Assembly: GCA_013298335.1 (NCBI GenBank)
Contig: JAAFHI010000295.1
Span: 1 to 5,468, forward strand
Reading direction: 5' to 3'
Origin: Actinomycetota bacterium
GTDB lineage: Bacteria; Acidobacteriota; Blastocatellia; Chloracidobacteriales; Chloracidobacteriaceae
DNA: 5,468 bases
The stretch's first letter is position 1; each line of letters starts with the position of its first letter. This document shows, one piece after another, positions 1-5,418 of the stretch. The position numbers were made by a program, and so were the translations under genes. A model generated the notes under the pieces. The model was given only the letters and a program-made list of their open reading frames with translations. It was not told where the DNA came from and did not search any database.

Positions 1-989
1 AGGCATTCGATGTCGGCGGCCATCGCCTTGCGGTTGAAGTAGGGGGTCGAGAGTTCGACGATTTCGGCACCCATTTCGGTGAGCAGATTGGCGATGGGCA
101 GTTCGAGCAGGTTGTCGCCGACGACCGCAATGCGCTTGCCGATGAGCATCTGGCGTTCCGGCCCGATGCGATCCCAGGCTTCGGCTTCGAGTTCGGCCAG
201 CACGGCGGGCGGCTCAATCCCGAAGGCGCGGCAGATGGTTTCGTAGAACTGACGCGACGCTGCCGGGCCGATGGGCGTCCGGCAGGACAGAATTTCCGCC
301 CCGCGGCCCTTCAGGGCGCGCAACGTCATTGAAAGATAGGGTTGCAGCGCCACGCAGACCGTGTTCGGGCCGATGGCGGGCAGTTTGCGCGGGTCGCGGG
401 CGGGAAGTACCCCGCGGACGGGAATGCCGAGCGCCTTGAGCTGGTCGAGGATTTCGTCTTCGACCGTATCGGCGACCGCGCCGACCAGTACGAGTTCGCG
501 GGGGGCATCGGGGGCCGGAGTCGGAGAAATCTGGAGCAGCGCCTGAAGCACGCCGTCCTCGCCCTGGGTGAAGGTGTGTTCGAGGCCCGAAACGGGGGCG
601 AACATCACCGGGCGGGCGTATTTTTCACTCAGCATCTCGCCGATGTTCTCGAGATCGACCTTGATGATTTCCGAAGGGCAGGTGCCGACGAGGAACACGA
701 TGGTGGGGTCGTATTCCTTCACGATTTCGCCGACGATGCGATCAAGTTCGATATGGGCGAAATCGGCGGTTTTGGCCGCCAGGTCGCCTTCCTCGATAAT
801 CGCCGTCGCAAACCGCGGCTCGGAAAACACCATCACGCCGAGGGCCGACTGGACGAAAAACTGGCAGGTGTGACTGCCGACGATGAGGAAGAACGAACCG
901 CGAATCTTGCGGTACAGCCAGGCGATGCAACCGAGGGAACAGAATCCTTCGGCGCAACTCGCTTCGCGCAGGACATTGAGTGAGGCCAT
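1..989 (-). CDS. bchN: Light-independent protochlorophyllide reductase subunit N (BchN/ChlN), 3'-truncated by the window edge
   Basis: BchN pairs with BchB to form the NB component of dark-operative protochlorophyllide reductase, which receives electrons from the BchL Fe protein and reduces ring D of protochlorophyllide in (bacterio)chlorophyll synthesis. The frame is open for 329 codons from the ATG at 989-987 to the window edge; the family is about 430 residues, so roughly 100 are missing. Visible family motifs are FCSLGCIAWLYRKI (16-29), VGSHTC (37-42), ALGVMVFSEPRFATAI (49-64), EEGDLA (66-71), VGTCPSEIIKVDLEN (101-115) and FTQGED (140-145). Cys17, Cys42 and Cys104 match the three Cys ligands of the NB-protein 4Fe-4S cluster; the Cys17-Cys42 spacing of 25 equals that recalled for Rhodobacter. 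A GGAG lies 9 bases upstream of the start (999-1002), and family alignment supports this N-terminus. Related NifE/NifN/NifD proteins are excluded by the BchN-type motifs. Its partners bchB and bchL are not in the window. Confidence 0.93.
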   Translation of the reverse strand, partial: MASLNVLREASCAEGFCSLGCIAWLYRKIRGSFFLIVGSHTCQFFVQSALGVMVFSEPRFATAIIEEGDLAAKTADFAHIELDRIVGEIVKEYDPTIVFLVGTCPSEIIKVDLENIGEMLSEKYARPVMFAPVSGLEHTFTQGEDGVLQALLQISPTPAPDAPRELVLVGAVADTVEDEILDQLKALGIPVRGVLPARDPRKLPAIGPNTVCVALQPYLSMTLRALKGRGAEILSCRTPIGPAASRQFYETICRAFGIEPPAVLAELEAEAWDRIGPERQMLIGKRIAVVGDNLLELPIANLLTEMGAEIVELSTPYFNRKAMAADIEC

Positions 990-1321
990 TGGGGCTTTCT
1001 CCGGAGGGGGAAGGAGTCGGAAAACCGAAAAGTGCCGGGCTGATCCGGACCGTGAGACGGTTCGGACCCGCACTCGGGCCACTTTGTCGAAAATCGTGGA
1101 ATCGCTGTTTCAGCAGGGCCGCCGGCGGACATACCGCTCCCCGCACGGGGCTGAAACCAACTTCGTTCATTTGATTCCAAAGCGCAAGAAACAACCTCCG
1201 TACTTTTCCGAATCCGAATTTCACTTCCCGAAAACCAGAAAAATACGATTTTCAGGTGACAAAACTGGAATGGATGGCTACTGTTCGCGGCTTCCCGAAA
1301 TTACGACCCGTTTCAATTTCT
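990..1321. other. Divergent intergenic region between bchN and mltG
   Basis: About 330 bases separate the bchN start (minus) from the preferred mltG start (plus). Open frames cross it on both strands, but their translations are Arg/Pro/Ser-rich shadow-like sequence that runs into bchN or mltG out of frame. The region must hold promoters for both divergent genes. The part from about 1200 to 1260 is less GC-rich than its surroundings, but I cannot pick a convincing -35/-10 pair. No RNA gene or repeat was seen. Confidence 0.5.
999..1002 (-). promoter_or_regulatory. Ribosome binding site of bchN
   Basis: The minus strand reads GGAG followed by nine bases and then the ATG at 989-987. It is a modest Shine-Dalgarno match, but it supports this start, because no other in-frame ATG was seen nearby upstream and the motif alignment with BchN proteins begins just after it. 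Confidence 0.5.
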
Positions 1322-2347
1322 ATGGCTCGCAAACGCTCAGGCTGCTTTCTCTTTCTGCTTGTCGTCGCACTTGTCGGCGGCGGCATTCTGTATTCGATGT
1401 ATCGCTCTCTTCGCCTCCCGGTCACGCACCGGGCGGCTGGAAAGATCGTCACCATCGAACCCGGTACGGGTGCGCGCGGGATCGTCGACGTGCTGTTTGA
1501 AAACGGTGTCATCTCGAACCGCTACCCCGCCCTGCTCTTTCTGGCCCTGAATCCGGGCAGCCGGAACCTCCAGGCCGGGGAATACGAGTTCGAATCCCCG
1601 ATTTCCCCGTTTCAGGCCCTCGAAAAAATCCGCAAGGGACAGGTCGCCACCCGAAAACTGACCATCCGCGAGGGCAGCACGATTTTCGACATCACCGAAC
1701 TGCTGCCGGAAAAGGCCGCCGGGGACCGCGTCGCCGCCGCGCTCCGGCGCACGGAACTCATCCGCGACCTCGATCCGACGGCGACCACGCTTGAGGGCTA
1801 CGTTTTTCCCGATACCTACATTCTCCCCAAGCGCGCGACCAACGATGAAATCGTCGCCGCCGCCGTGGGACGTTTTCTTGAGATCTTCACACCGGAAATG
1901 CGGCAGAAAGCCGTGGAAAAGCGGCTGACCATCCGGCAGGTGCTCTCAATGGCGGCCATGGTCGAAAAGGAAGCCGCCAACGACGCCGAACGCCCGATCG
2001 TGGCGAGCGTCTTTTTCAACCGGATTCAGAAAAACATGCGGATGGAGTGCGACCCGACGTTCATCTACGCCGCGCAGATCAACGGAACGTGGGACGGCAA
2101 CGTCAACAATCCCGCTCACCGGCGGTCGTTGTCGCCCTACAACACCTACCTCGCGACCGGCCTGCCGCCGGGTCCCATCGCCTGCCCCAGCCTCAAATCC
2201 ATTCAGGCCGTCCTCAACCCAGCGCAGACGTCCTATCTGTATTTCGTCCTCGGACCGGGCGGAAAGCACCGGTTTTCCGCCACCATGGCCGAACATGAAA
2301 TCGCGGTGGCCGAATACCGCAAGATGCAGCGGGCCGGGCGGAAATAA
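1322..2347 (+). CDS. mltG: Endolytic murein transglycosylase MltG (YceG family)
   Basis: MltG cleaves nascent peptidoglycan glycan strands at the outer face of the cytoplasmic membrane and is thought to set strand length by acting as a terminase. From the ATG at 1322 the protein has 341 residues, close to the usual size. It begins with a basic MARKR stretch followed by one hydrophobic helix (about residues 7-24), which gives a single-pass membrane anchor. A LysM-like segment (about 38-103) precedes the YceG domain. Diagnostic motifs are LEGYVFPDTYILP, the catalytic block MAAMVEKEA with the likely catalytic Glu at residue 215, the following ERPIVASVFFNR, then DPTFIYA, and SPYNTYLATGLPPGPI. The frame also opens further upstream with a GTG at 1256 and an ATG at 1274, adding 22 or 16 residues. 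The 1322 start is preferred for the Lys/Arg-plus-helix N-terminus, although no clear Shine-Dalgarno precedes it. The gene is divergent from bchN and convergent with the peptidase gene. Confidence 0.93.
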   Translation: MARKRSGCFLFLLVVALVGGGILYSMYRSLRLPVTHRAAGKIVTIEPGTGARGIVDVLFENGVISNRYPALLFLALNPGSRNLQAGEYEFESPISPFQALEKIRKGQVATRKLTIREGSTIFDITELLPEKAAGDRVAAALRRTELIRDLDPTATTLEGYVFPDTYILPKRATNDEIVAAAVGRFLEIFTPEMRQKAVEKRLTIRQVLSMAAMVEKEAANDAERPIVASVFFNRIQKNMRMECDPTFIYAAQINGTWDGNVNNPAHRRSLSPYNTYLATGLPPGPIACPSLKSIQAVLNPAQTSYLYFVLGPGGKHRFSATMAEHEIAVAEYRKMQRAGRK

Positions 2348-2368
2348 CCGTTCGGATCGGTAAAAGAA

Positions 2369-2401
2369 ATCGCGCGCCGGGAGGACTTCCCGACGCGCGA
2401 T
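2369..2401. terminator. Bidirectional intrinsic terminator between convergent mltG and peptidase genes
   Basis: ATCGCGCG (2369-2376) pairs perfectly with CGCGCGAT (2394-2401). After one C-A mismatch (2377/2393) the stem continues with CGGGA (2378-2382) pairing TCCCG (2388-2392) around a five-base loop, giving about 13 base pairs. On the minus strand the stem is followed by the T-rich ATTTCTTTTA; on the plus strand it is followed by TGTTCGTTTCC, a weaker tail. Its place 21 bases after the mltG stop and 23 bases after the peptidase stop fits a shared terminator, stronger for the peptidase side. Confidence 0.8.
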
Positions 2402-2424
2402 GTTCGTTTCCAACCAGGTTTTGG

Positions 2425-3579
2425 TTACCGACCGTTCGGACGTACCGGGCGTACCGGCACGACGTCGGGTTTGACGTGCGGCATCAGGTCAAAATACCGC
2501 TTGGGCAGAATGTAGAAGGTGTTCTTGGCGCGCACCCAGGCAGCGGCGTAACCGATGCTGTTGCTGCCGTATTTGATCCACATGTAGCCCTTCGACGAAC
2601 CGTAACCGCCCGTTTCACCCCAACCGGTTCCCCAGGAATTCTTGATCAGCCATGCGCCTTTCGCATCGTCCCAGCCGACGAGCAGGACGCCGTGATTCAC
2701 GGACCCGGTGTCGTTTTCGTTGAAGACGCCGCCGGTGTACCCCTGAAACTTCCCGGTCACGCGCACCGCCACGGCCAGCGGACCATAGGTACACAGCGCC
2801 TGCTTCAGTTCGCTGACCGAGGGGACACCGCCGCCGGGTTTTACATACCCCCACGCAATAGCCCGGTAGGACTTCGAGGCGACCGCCTTGCAGGCCTTTT
2901 TGGTCCCGACGTAGGGATAGGCGCCTTCGCTTTCATCGCCGGTGCCGATGAAGTAATCGAACGCCCACCATCCGCCGGCGCAGCTATAGCCCCACGGATT
3001 GCAATCGAGAATTTCCTGTTCCGAGGCATCCGGCGTCCCGCCGTTCCGGATCAGGTAACTGCTCTCATAGGCCCCGACGGTGGCGAAATCCCAGCAACTG
3101 CCGCAGCCGCCCTGATTCCGGACGCCCGTCACCTTGCCGAGTTTGCGCCAGTCGAACGCCCCCAGACCGGGGTTGCAGCTCAACTGCAATTCCGGCAGCT
3201 TCTTGTTCGGATTGGCCCGGCTATATTCCTCCCGGGCCGAGTTGTCCACTTGAACAACCTGCATGGCCAGCGAGGTTTGCTGCTGGGAACTCTGGGCGAG
3301 GTCTCCCGGCACGCTCAATCCGGCCAGTTGCGAGATGGTGCGGTCCATCGCTTCCGTGTACCCGACCTGAAAGGTCAACTTCTGGTTCAGGATTTCGCTT
3401 CGAAAGTTCTGAAGCTGGGCCTTGATCTGGGGAGAAGCCTTCAATTCACGGGCAGCATAATCCCCTCCCTGACCGATCTGCTGGGCCGAAATTGTTTTCT
3501 GGAAAGGTGTCTGGATGATGCCCAGCCCGAACAACAGGGCCCCGGCGGTGGTCACGGAAAGAAACCGACGAATGTTCAT
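2425..3579 (-). CDS. Exported papain-family (C1A) cysteine peptidase
   Basis: This is a 384-residue secreted papain-like cysteine endopeptidase precursor. The N-terminus has MNIRR, a hydrophobic core (about 7-22) and a possible cleavage site near Ala32, so a Sec signal peptide is likely. Residues from about 33 to 137 form a Gln/Ser/Ala-rich probable propeptide without an evident ERFNIN motif. The catalytic domain begins near FDWRKLGKVTGVRNQG. It has oxyanion Gln156, nucleophile Cys162 in GCGSCWDFA, His296 in VNHGVLLVGW and Asn314 in IKNSWGTGWGE, the full papain set. SEQEILDC and SCAGGW (about 186-204) are also typical. The C-terminal tail (about 367-384) is Pro/Val/Arg-rich with the repeated PVRP. 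The frame stays open to an ATG at 3663, but the ATG at 3579 is chosen because a near-perfect AAGGAGG precedes it and a signal peptide starts there. It lies 89 bases downstream of a chagasin-like inhibitor gene on the same strand. Substrate unknown. Confidence 0.93.
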   Translation of the reverse strand: MNIRRFLSVTTAGALLFGLGIIQTPFQKTISAQQIGQGGDYAARELKASPQIKAQLQNFRSEILNQKLTFQVGYTEAMDRTISQLAGLSVPGDLAQSSQQQTSLAMQVVQVDNSAREEYSRANPNKKLPELQLSCNPGLGAFDWRKLGKVTGVRNQGGCGSCWDFATVGAYESSYLIRNGGTPDASEQEILDCNPWGYSCAGGWWAFDYFIGTGDESEGAYPYVGTKKACKAVASKSYRAIAWGYVKPGGGVPSVSELKQALCTYGPLAVAVRVTGKFQGYTGGVFNENDTGSVNHGVLLVGWDDAKGAWLIKNSWGTGWGETGGYGSSKGYMWIKYGSNSIGYAAAWVRAKNTFYILPKRYFDLMPHVKPDVVPVRPVRPNGR

Positions 3580-3583
3580 AAAT

Positions 3584-3590
3584 CCTCCTT
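3584..3590 (-). promoter_or_regulatory. Strong ribosome binding site fixing the peptidase start
   Basis: The minus strand reads AAGGAGG followed by ATTT and then the ATG at 3579-3577. This is a full match to the 16S anti-Shine-Dalgarno sequence and rules in favour of the internal ATG over the upstream ATG at 3663. Confidence 0.85.
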
Positions 3591-3668
3591 GTTTTATCCA
3601 GTGGGTCTTTTGAGAAGTGAAGAAATGAAAAAGAACCGGGTGAACCAACCATGGGAATGACAACCGGC

Positions 3669-4118
3669 TTATCCGGGTGTCTTTTTTCCATCCACGATGA
3701 TTTCAACGGTGAAGGTTTCGGCGGGCGGAACGTCCTTTTCCCACGGACGCCGATAGACGAATTCAAGCGTGCAGGACTTCCGGCGCATGGCCTTGAACCG
3801 AAAAACGGTCAGTTCAATGCCGTCCAGTTTTTGTTCGGGCTTCGGGGCTTCGCTTTTGGGTGTTCCGACAGGTTTGAGAACCTTTGGGTCGCCGTGAAGA
3901 AGGAACCAGCCGAATCCGGTTCCGGGGCGACCTTGAAGCGTAATCCGAACCGGAGTCCCGACCGGGACCGTGAACGTCCGGTGATTGTCTTCCTGAGTAA
4001 TCAGGACCGGCTTGGGTTTCTGTCCCAAGGCGCCGTCCGCTCCCCTTCCGGCAGCCACCAAAAACAGCGGCAACATGATACCGGCAAGAATCCGAAACAT
4101 GACCGGAAGGGACGGCAT
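3669..4118 (-). CDS. Exported chagasin/I42-type cysteine peptidase inhibitor
   Basis: This 149-residue protein resembles the chagasin (ICP, MEROPS I42) family of tight-binding inhibitors of papain-like peptidases. A hydrophobic N-terminal segment (about 8-23, MFRILAGIMLPLFLVAA) suggests a signal peptide or lipid-free export signal. The Ig-like fold is indicated by alternating beta strands and by two of the three inhibitory loops. Residues 63-71, GRPGTGFGW, correspond to the NPTTGYxW loop, with NPT replaced by RPG. Residues 122-127, YRRPWE, match the RPW loop exactly. The middle loop, normally GxGG, is degenerate around PEQKLDGIE (94-102), although VFRFKA after it fits the family. The start at 4118 is supported by GAGGAG six bases upstream; Met7 at 4100 is an alternative. 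It lies just upstream of the C1A peptidase on the same strand, so it probably inhibits or protects against that enzyme. The partner assignment is inferred from position and family. Confidence 0.85.
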   Translation of the reverse strand: MPSLPVMFRILAGIMLPLFLVAAGRGADGALGQKPKPVLITQEDNHRTFTVPVGTPVRITLQGRPGTGFGWFLLHGDPKVLKPVGTPKSEAPKPEQKLDGIELTVFRFKAMRRKSCTLEFVYRRPWEKDVPPAETFTVEIIVDGKKTPG

Positions 4119-4124
4119 ATACAG

Positions 4125-4130
4125 CTCCTC
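4125..4130 (-). promoter_or_regulatory. Ribosome binding site of the inhibitor gene
   Basis: The minus strand reads GAGGAG, then CTGTAT, then the ATG at 4118-4116. Its good match and spacing favour this start over the Met codon at 4100. Confidence 0.7.
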
Positions 4131-4170
4131 AGAGGGACATCAACCTATTTCGAAGCTACCGGGCCGTCGG

Positions 4171-4420
4171 ATTAAAAATCAATGAAAAAGAGAGGGAAAT
4201 GAATTTATTTTTAAACATTAATTAGAATTGAAATAGAAATGAAAAAGCAGATTTGAAAATGATATTCTCTTTATTTTCTTTTATAAAACAACAACTTACC
4301 GTAGGCACACCAAAGTTATGACATAAAAAAACTGGAAACGATTTTCAAATTAAAAATATCTCGAATTGTAGTTTCTGAAAGATGGAAATGATTTCAAATT
4401 CCCAACTTGCGAAGAGTGGG
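4171..4420. other. AT-rich non-coding island upstream of the inhibitor/peptidase unit
   Basis: Counting bases in 4201-4380 gives 42 G or C out of 180, about 23%, against visibly GC-rich coding sequence on both sides. No plausible coding frame fills it. It lies directly upstream of the minus-strand inhibitor gene and so probably contains its promoter. Read on the minus strand there are many T/A-rich blocks but no unique -35/-10 pair that I would defend. It also holds an inverted ATTTGAAAAT motif, listed separately. Alternatives are an H-NS-like silenced or recently acquired segment, or an UP-element-rich promoter region. Confidence 0.6.
4251..4400. repeat. Short motif ATTTGAAAAT in inverted and direct copies
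   Basis: ATTTGAAAAT occurs at 4251-4260, and its exact reverse complement ATTTTCAAAT at 4341-4350. The latter sits in GGAAACGATTTTCAAATT (4334-4351), which recurs 50 bases on as GGAAATGATTTCAAATT (4384-4400), one substitution and one deletion different. Repeated sites in a promoter-like region could bind a regulator, but in such AT-rich sequence short matches arise easily by chance. Confidence 0.35.
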
Positions 4421-4499
4421 TGTACCTGTTCAGCCTCTGCCATTCGCCCTGCCCTCCAGGAACAGGGCGATTCCAGAACAAGCCTCGTGAACTGGGCTT

Positions 4500-4534
4500 A
4501 AAAAAGAAACAGCCCTGCCCTCCAGGAACAGGGC
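4500..4534 (-). terminator. Minus-strand intrinsic terminator, second of the tandem pair
   Basis: Read on the minus strand, GCCCTG (4534-4529) pairs with CAGGGC (4517-4512) across an 11-base loop and is followed by TGTTTCTTTTTT (4511-4500). This is the form of a rho-independent terminator and lies inside the 66-base repeats, so it is a duplicate of the one at 4566-4599. The equivalent stem in unit 1 (CGCCCTG 4445-4451 with CAGGGCG 4463-4469) lacks the following T-run. Confidence 0.65.
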
Positions 4535-4565
4535 GATTCCAGAACAAGCCTCGTGAACTGGGCTT

Positions 4566-4599
4566 AAAAAAGAAACAGCCCTGACCTTGTGGGCAGGGC
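4566..4599 (-). terminator. Minus-strand intrinsic terminator downstream of the dinB-like gene
   Basis: Read on the minus strand, GCCCTG (4599-4594) pairs with CAGGGC (4583-4578). The loop can pair further (CC with GG after one mismatch), and the stem is followed by TGTTTCTTTTTT (4577-4566). It is the first terminator met by transcription leaving the dinB-like gene and would keep it from entering the inhibitor/peptidase unit. Confidence 0.75.
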
Positions 4600-4626
4600 G
4601 GCTATCGGACCTGAATTGTTACGAAA

Positions 4627-4713
4627 GGATGAAGGATGAAGGATGAAGGATGAAGGATGAAGGATGAAGGATGAAGGATGAAGGATGAAGGATGAAGGAT
4701 GAAGGATGAAGGA
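4627..4713. repeat. Heptanucleotide tandem array, (GGATGAA) x 12
   Basis: Twelve perfect head-to-tail copies of GGATGAA fill 4627-4710, followed by a partial GGA. The preceding bases GAAA look like the tail of a degenerate copy. A seven-base unit shifts frame with every copy gained or lost, so it is unlikely to be coding. Such arrays expand and contract by slippage and are a candidate variable-number marker. It lies between the terminators and the dinB-like gene. Confidence 0.97.
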
Positions 4714-4770
4714 AATGGTCGGTTTTGCGCTTTTCCCGTCAAGTCCTTTCTTCAGGCTTCAGCCGCTTTT

Positions 4771-4817
4771 TTCATCCCTCATCCTTCATCCCTCATCCTT
4801 TTCTTCATCCTTTGTCC
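4771..4817. repeat. Inverted, degenerate TTCATCC array complementary to the GGATGAA array
   Basis: TTCATCC at 4771, CTCATCC at 4778, TTCATCC at 4785, CTCATCC at 4792, TTCATCC at 4804 and TTTGTCC at 4811 are six copies of the reverse complement of GGATGAA, with one five-base interruption. With the twelve-copy array and a loop of about 57 bases (4714-4770) it can form a long stem in the mRNA 3' end of the dinB-like gene or in single-stranded DNA. The last unit touches the TAG stop (4819-4817). Confidence 0.9.
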
Positions 4818-5320
4818 TACACCTGGGGGGCGGGCGCACCGTAGGCAACCCATTCCTCAAGGGAGGGGCCGTAAATCCCGGGCACTTTCAGCCCCGCCTG
4901 GCGCATCAGGACGGTCATCTGGCCGCGGTGGTGGGCCTGGTGCATTGAAAGGGCGAACAGCGTGTAGCCGCGCGCCCATGTTTCTCCATACATATCGTCT
5001 TCGGCGAGAAGCGTTTCGTCAGTCCAGTTGGCGGCAATCTGTTCCACGAGCGAGGCCGAAGCCGTTTCGAAGGCGGCGGCAATATCGCCCGCCTTTTCCG
5101 GCGGTGTGGAATCGTAGGCCGGACCTGAAATGTTCAGTCCGTTCCGACCGATCATTTCGGGAATCGTCTGGGTGATGTGCCACGCCATCCGGGCCAGCGT
5201 CCGGTGGTCGTCGGCCACTGACTGCGACAGGGATTCGTCGGTCAGCGCCCCGAAAATCTTGAGAGTGGCTTCCGATTCGTATTTCCACGATTTGAAGAAA
5301 TCATCCAGTTTGCGAAACAT
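4817..5320 (-). CDS. DinB/YfiT-like metal-binding four-helix-bundle protein
   Basis: The 167-residue product resembles the DinB superfamily, whose members share a four-helix bundle and a His-based divalent metal site; many are thiol S-transferases using mycothiol or bacillithiol, others are uncharacterised. The putative ligands are His48 in ARMAWHIT and His127 and His131 in SMHQAHHRGQM, the HxxxH pair typical of the family. The C-terminal PGIYGPSLEEW (147-157) is common in DinB-like proteins. There is no signal peptide, so it is probably cytoplasmic. The chosen ATG at 5320 has AGGAG eight bases upstream; the frame opens upstream to 5419, but the extra 33 residues look unrelated and overlap the end of a possible upstream gene. 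The name does not imply the E. coli DNA polymerase IV. The substrate cannot be told from the sequence. Confidence 0.88.
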   Translation of the reverse strand: MFRKLDDFFKSWKYESEATLKIFGALTDESLSQSVADDHRTLARMAWHITQTIPEMIGRNGLNISGPAYDSTPPEKAGDIAAAFETASASLVEQIAANWTDETLLAEDDMYGETWARGYTLFALSMHQAHHRGQMTVLMRQAGLKVPGIYGPSLEEWVAYGAPAPQV

Positions 5321-5328
5321 CTTTCGTT

Positions 5329-5333
5329 CTCCT
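5329..5333 (-). promoter_or_regulatory. Ribosome binding site fixing the dinB-like start
   Basis: The minus strand reads AGGAG, then eight bases, then the ATG at 5320-5318. This supports the 167-residue form, because the upstream in-frame start near 5419 has no comparable signal and would add sequence unlike the family. Confidence 0.7.
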
Positions 5334-5418
5334 GTGCGGTGGTTTGTTTTTGGAAAAATCGACAACGCCGCGACTGTAGACGGCCACCGTGACAACGGTA
5401 TGTCAGCAGCCGAAACCA

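Larger units (their letters stand above)
4446..4601. repeat. Two exact 66-base tandem repeats plus a diverged partial third copy
   Basis: Unit 1 is 4446-4511 and unit 2 is 4512-4577; they are identical at all 66 positions. A third, partial copy starts at 4578 with GCCCTG and diverges, yet keeps the same stem. Each unit has a GCCCTG...CAGGGC stem, a second possible stem AAGCC...GGCTT, and an A-rich run TTAAAAAAGAAACA that becomes a T-rich run on the minus strand. In copy 3 the hairpin interior differs from units 1 and 2 but can still pair, so structure seems kept. The perfect identity suggests a recent duplication. Confidence 0.9.

Noticed and set aside
342..983. Plus-strand open frame of 213 codons
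   Set aside because: It lies antisense to bchN, which carries the conserved motifs; its Arg/Gly/Asp-rich translation is the expected mirror of the BchN frame.
883..1500. Plus-strand open frame of 205 codons across the bchN-mltG gap
   Set aside because: It overlaps both the bchN N-terminus and the mltG N-terminus out of frame, and its Arg/Ser-rich translation shows no family.
2476..3660. Long plus-strand open frame of 394 codons
   Set aside because: It is exactly antisense to the papain-type peptidase, whose catalytic motifs are complete; the plus-strand translation has no recognisable domain and is a shadow caused by GC-rich codon use.
3580..3663. 28-residue N-terminal extension of the peptidase
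   Set aside because: A near-perfect AAGGAGG and a signal peptide both mark the ATG at 3579 as the true start.
4350..4547. Minus-strand 65-codon frame with a repeated 22-residue peptide
   Set aside because: The peptide repeat only reflects the 66-base DNA repeat being divisible by three; the frame spans terminators and AT-rich sequence and has no ribosome binding site.
4446..4601. CRISPR-like repeats
   Set aside because: The units are directly adjacent and identical over all 66 bases, with no unique spacers between shorter repeats, and there are no cas genes in the window.
4699..5175. Plus-strand frame of 158 codons beginning in the heptamer array
   Set aside because: It starts inside the tandem repeat and then runs antisense to the dinB-like gene; its sequence is repeat-derived and Arg-rich.
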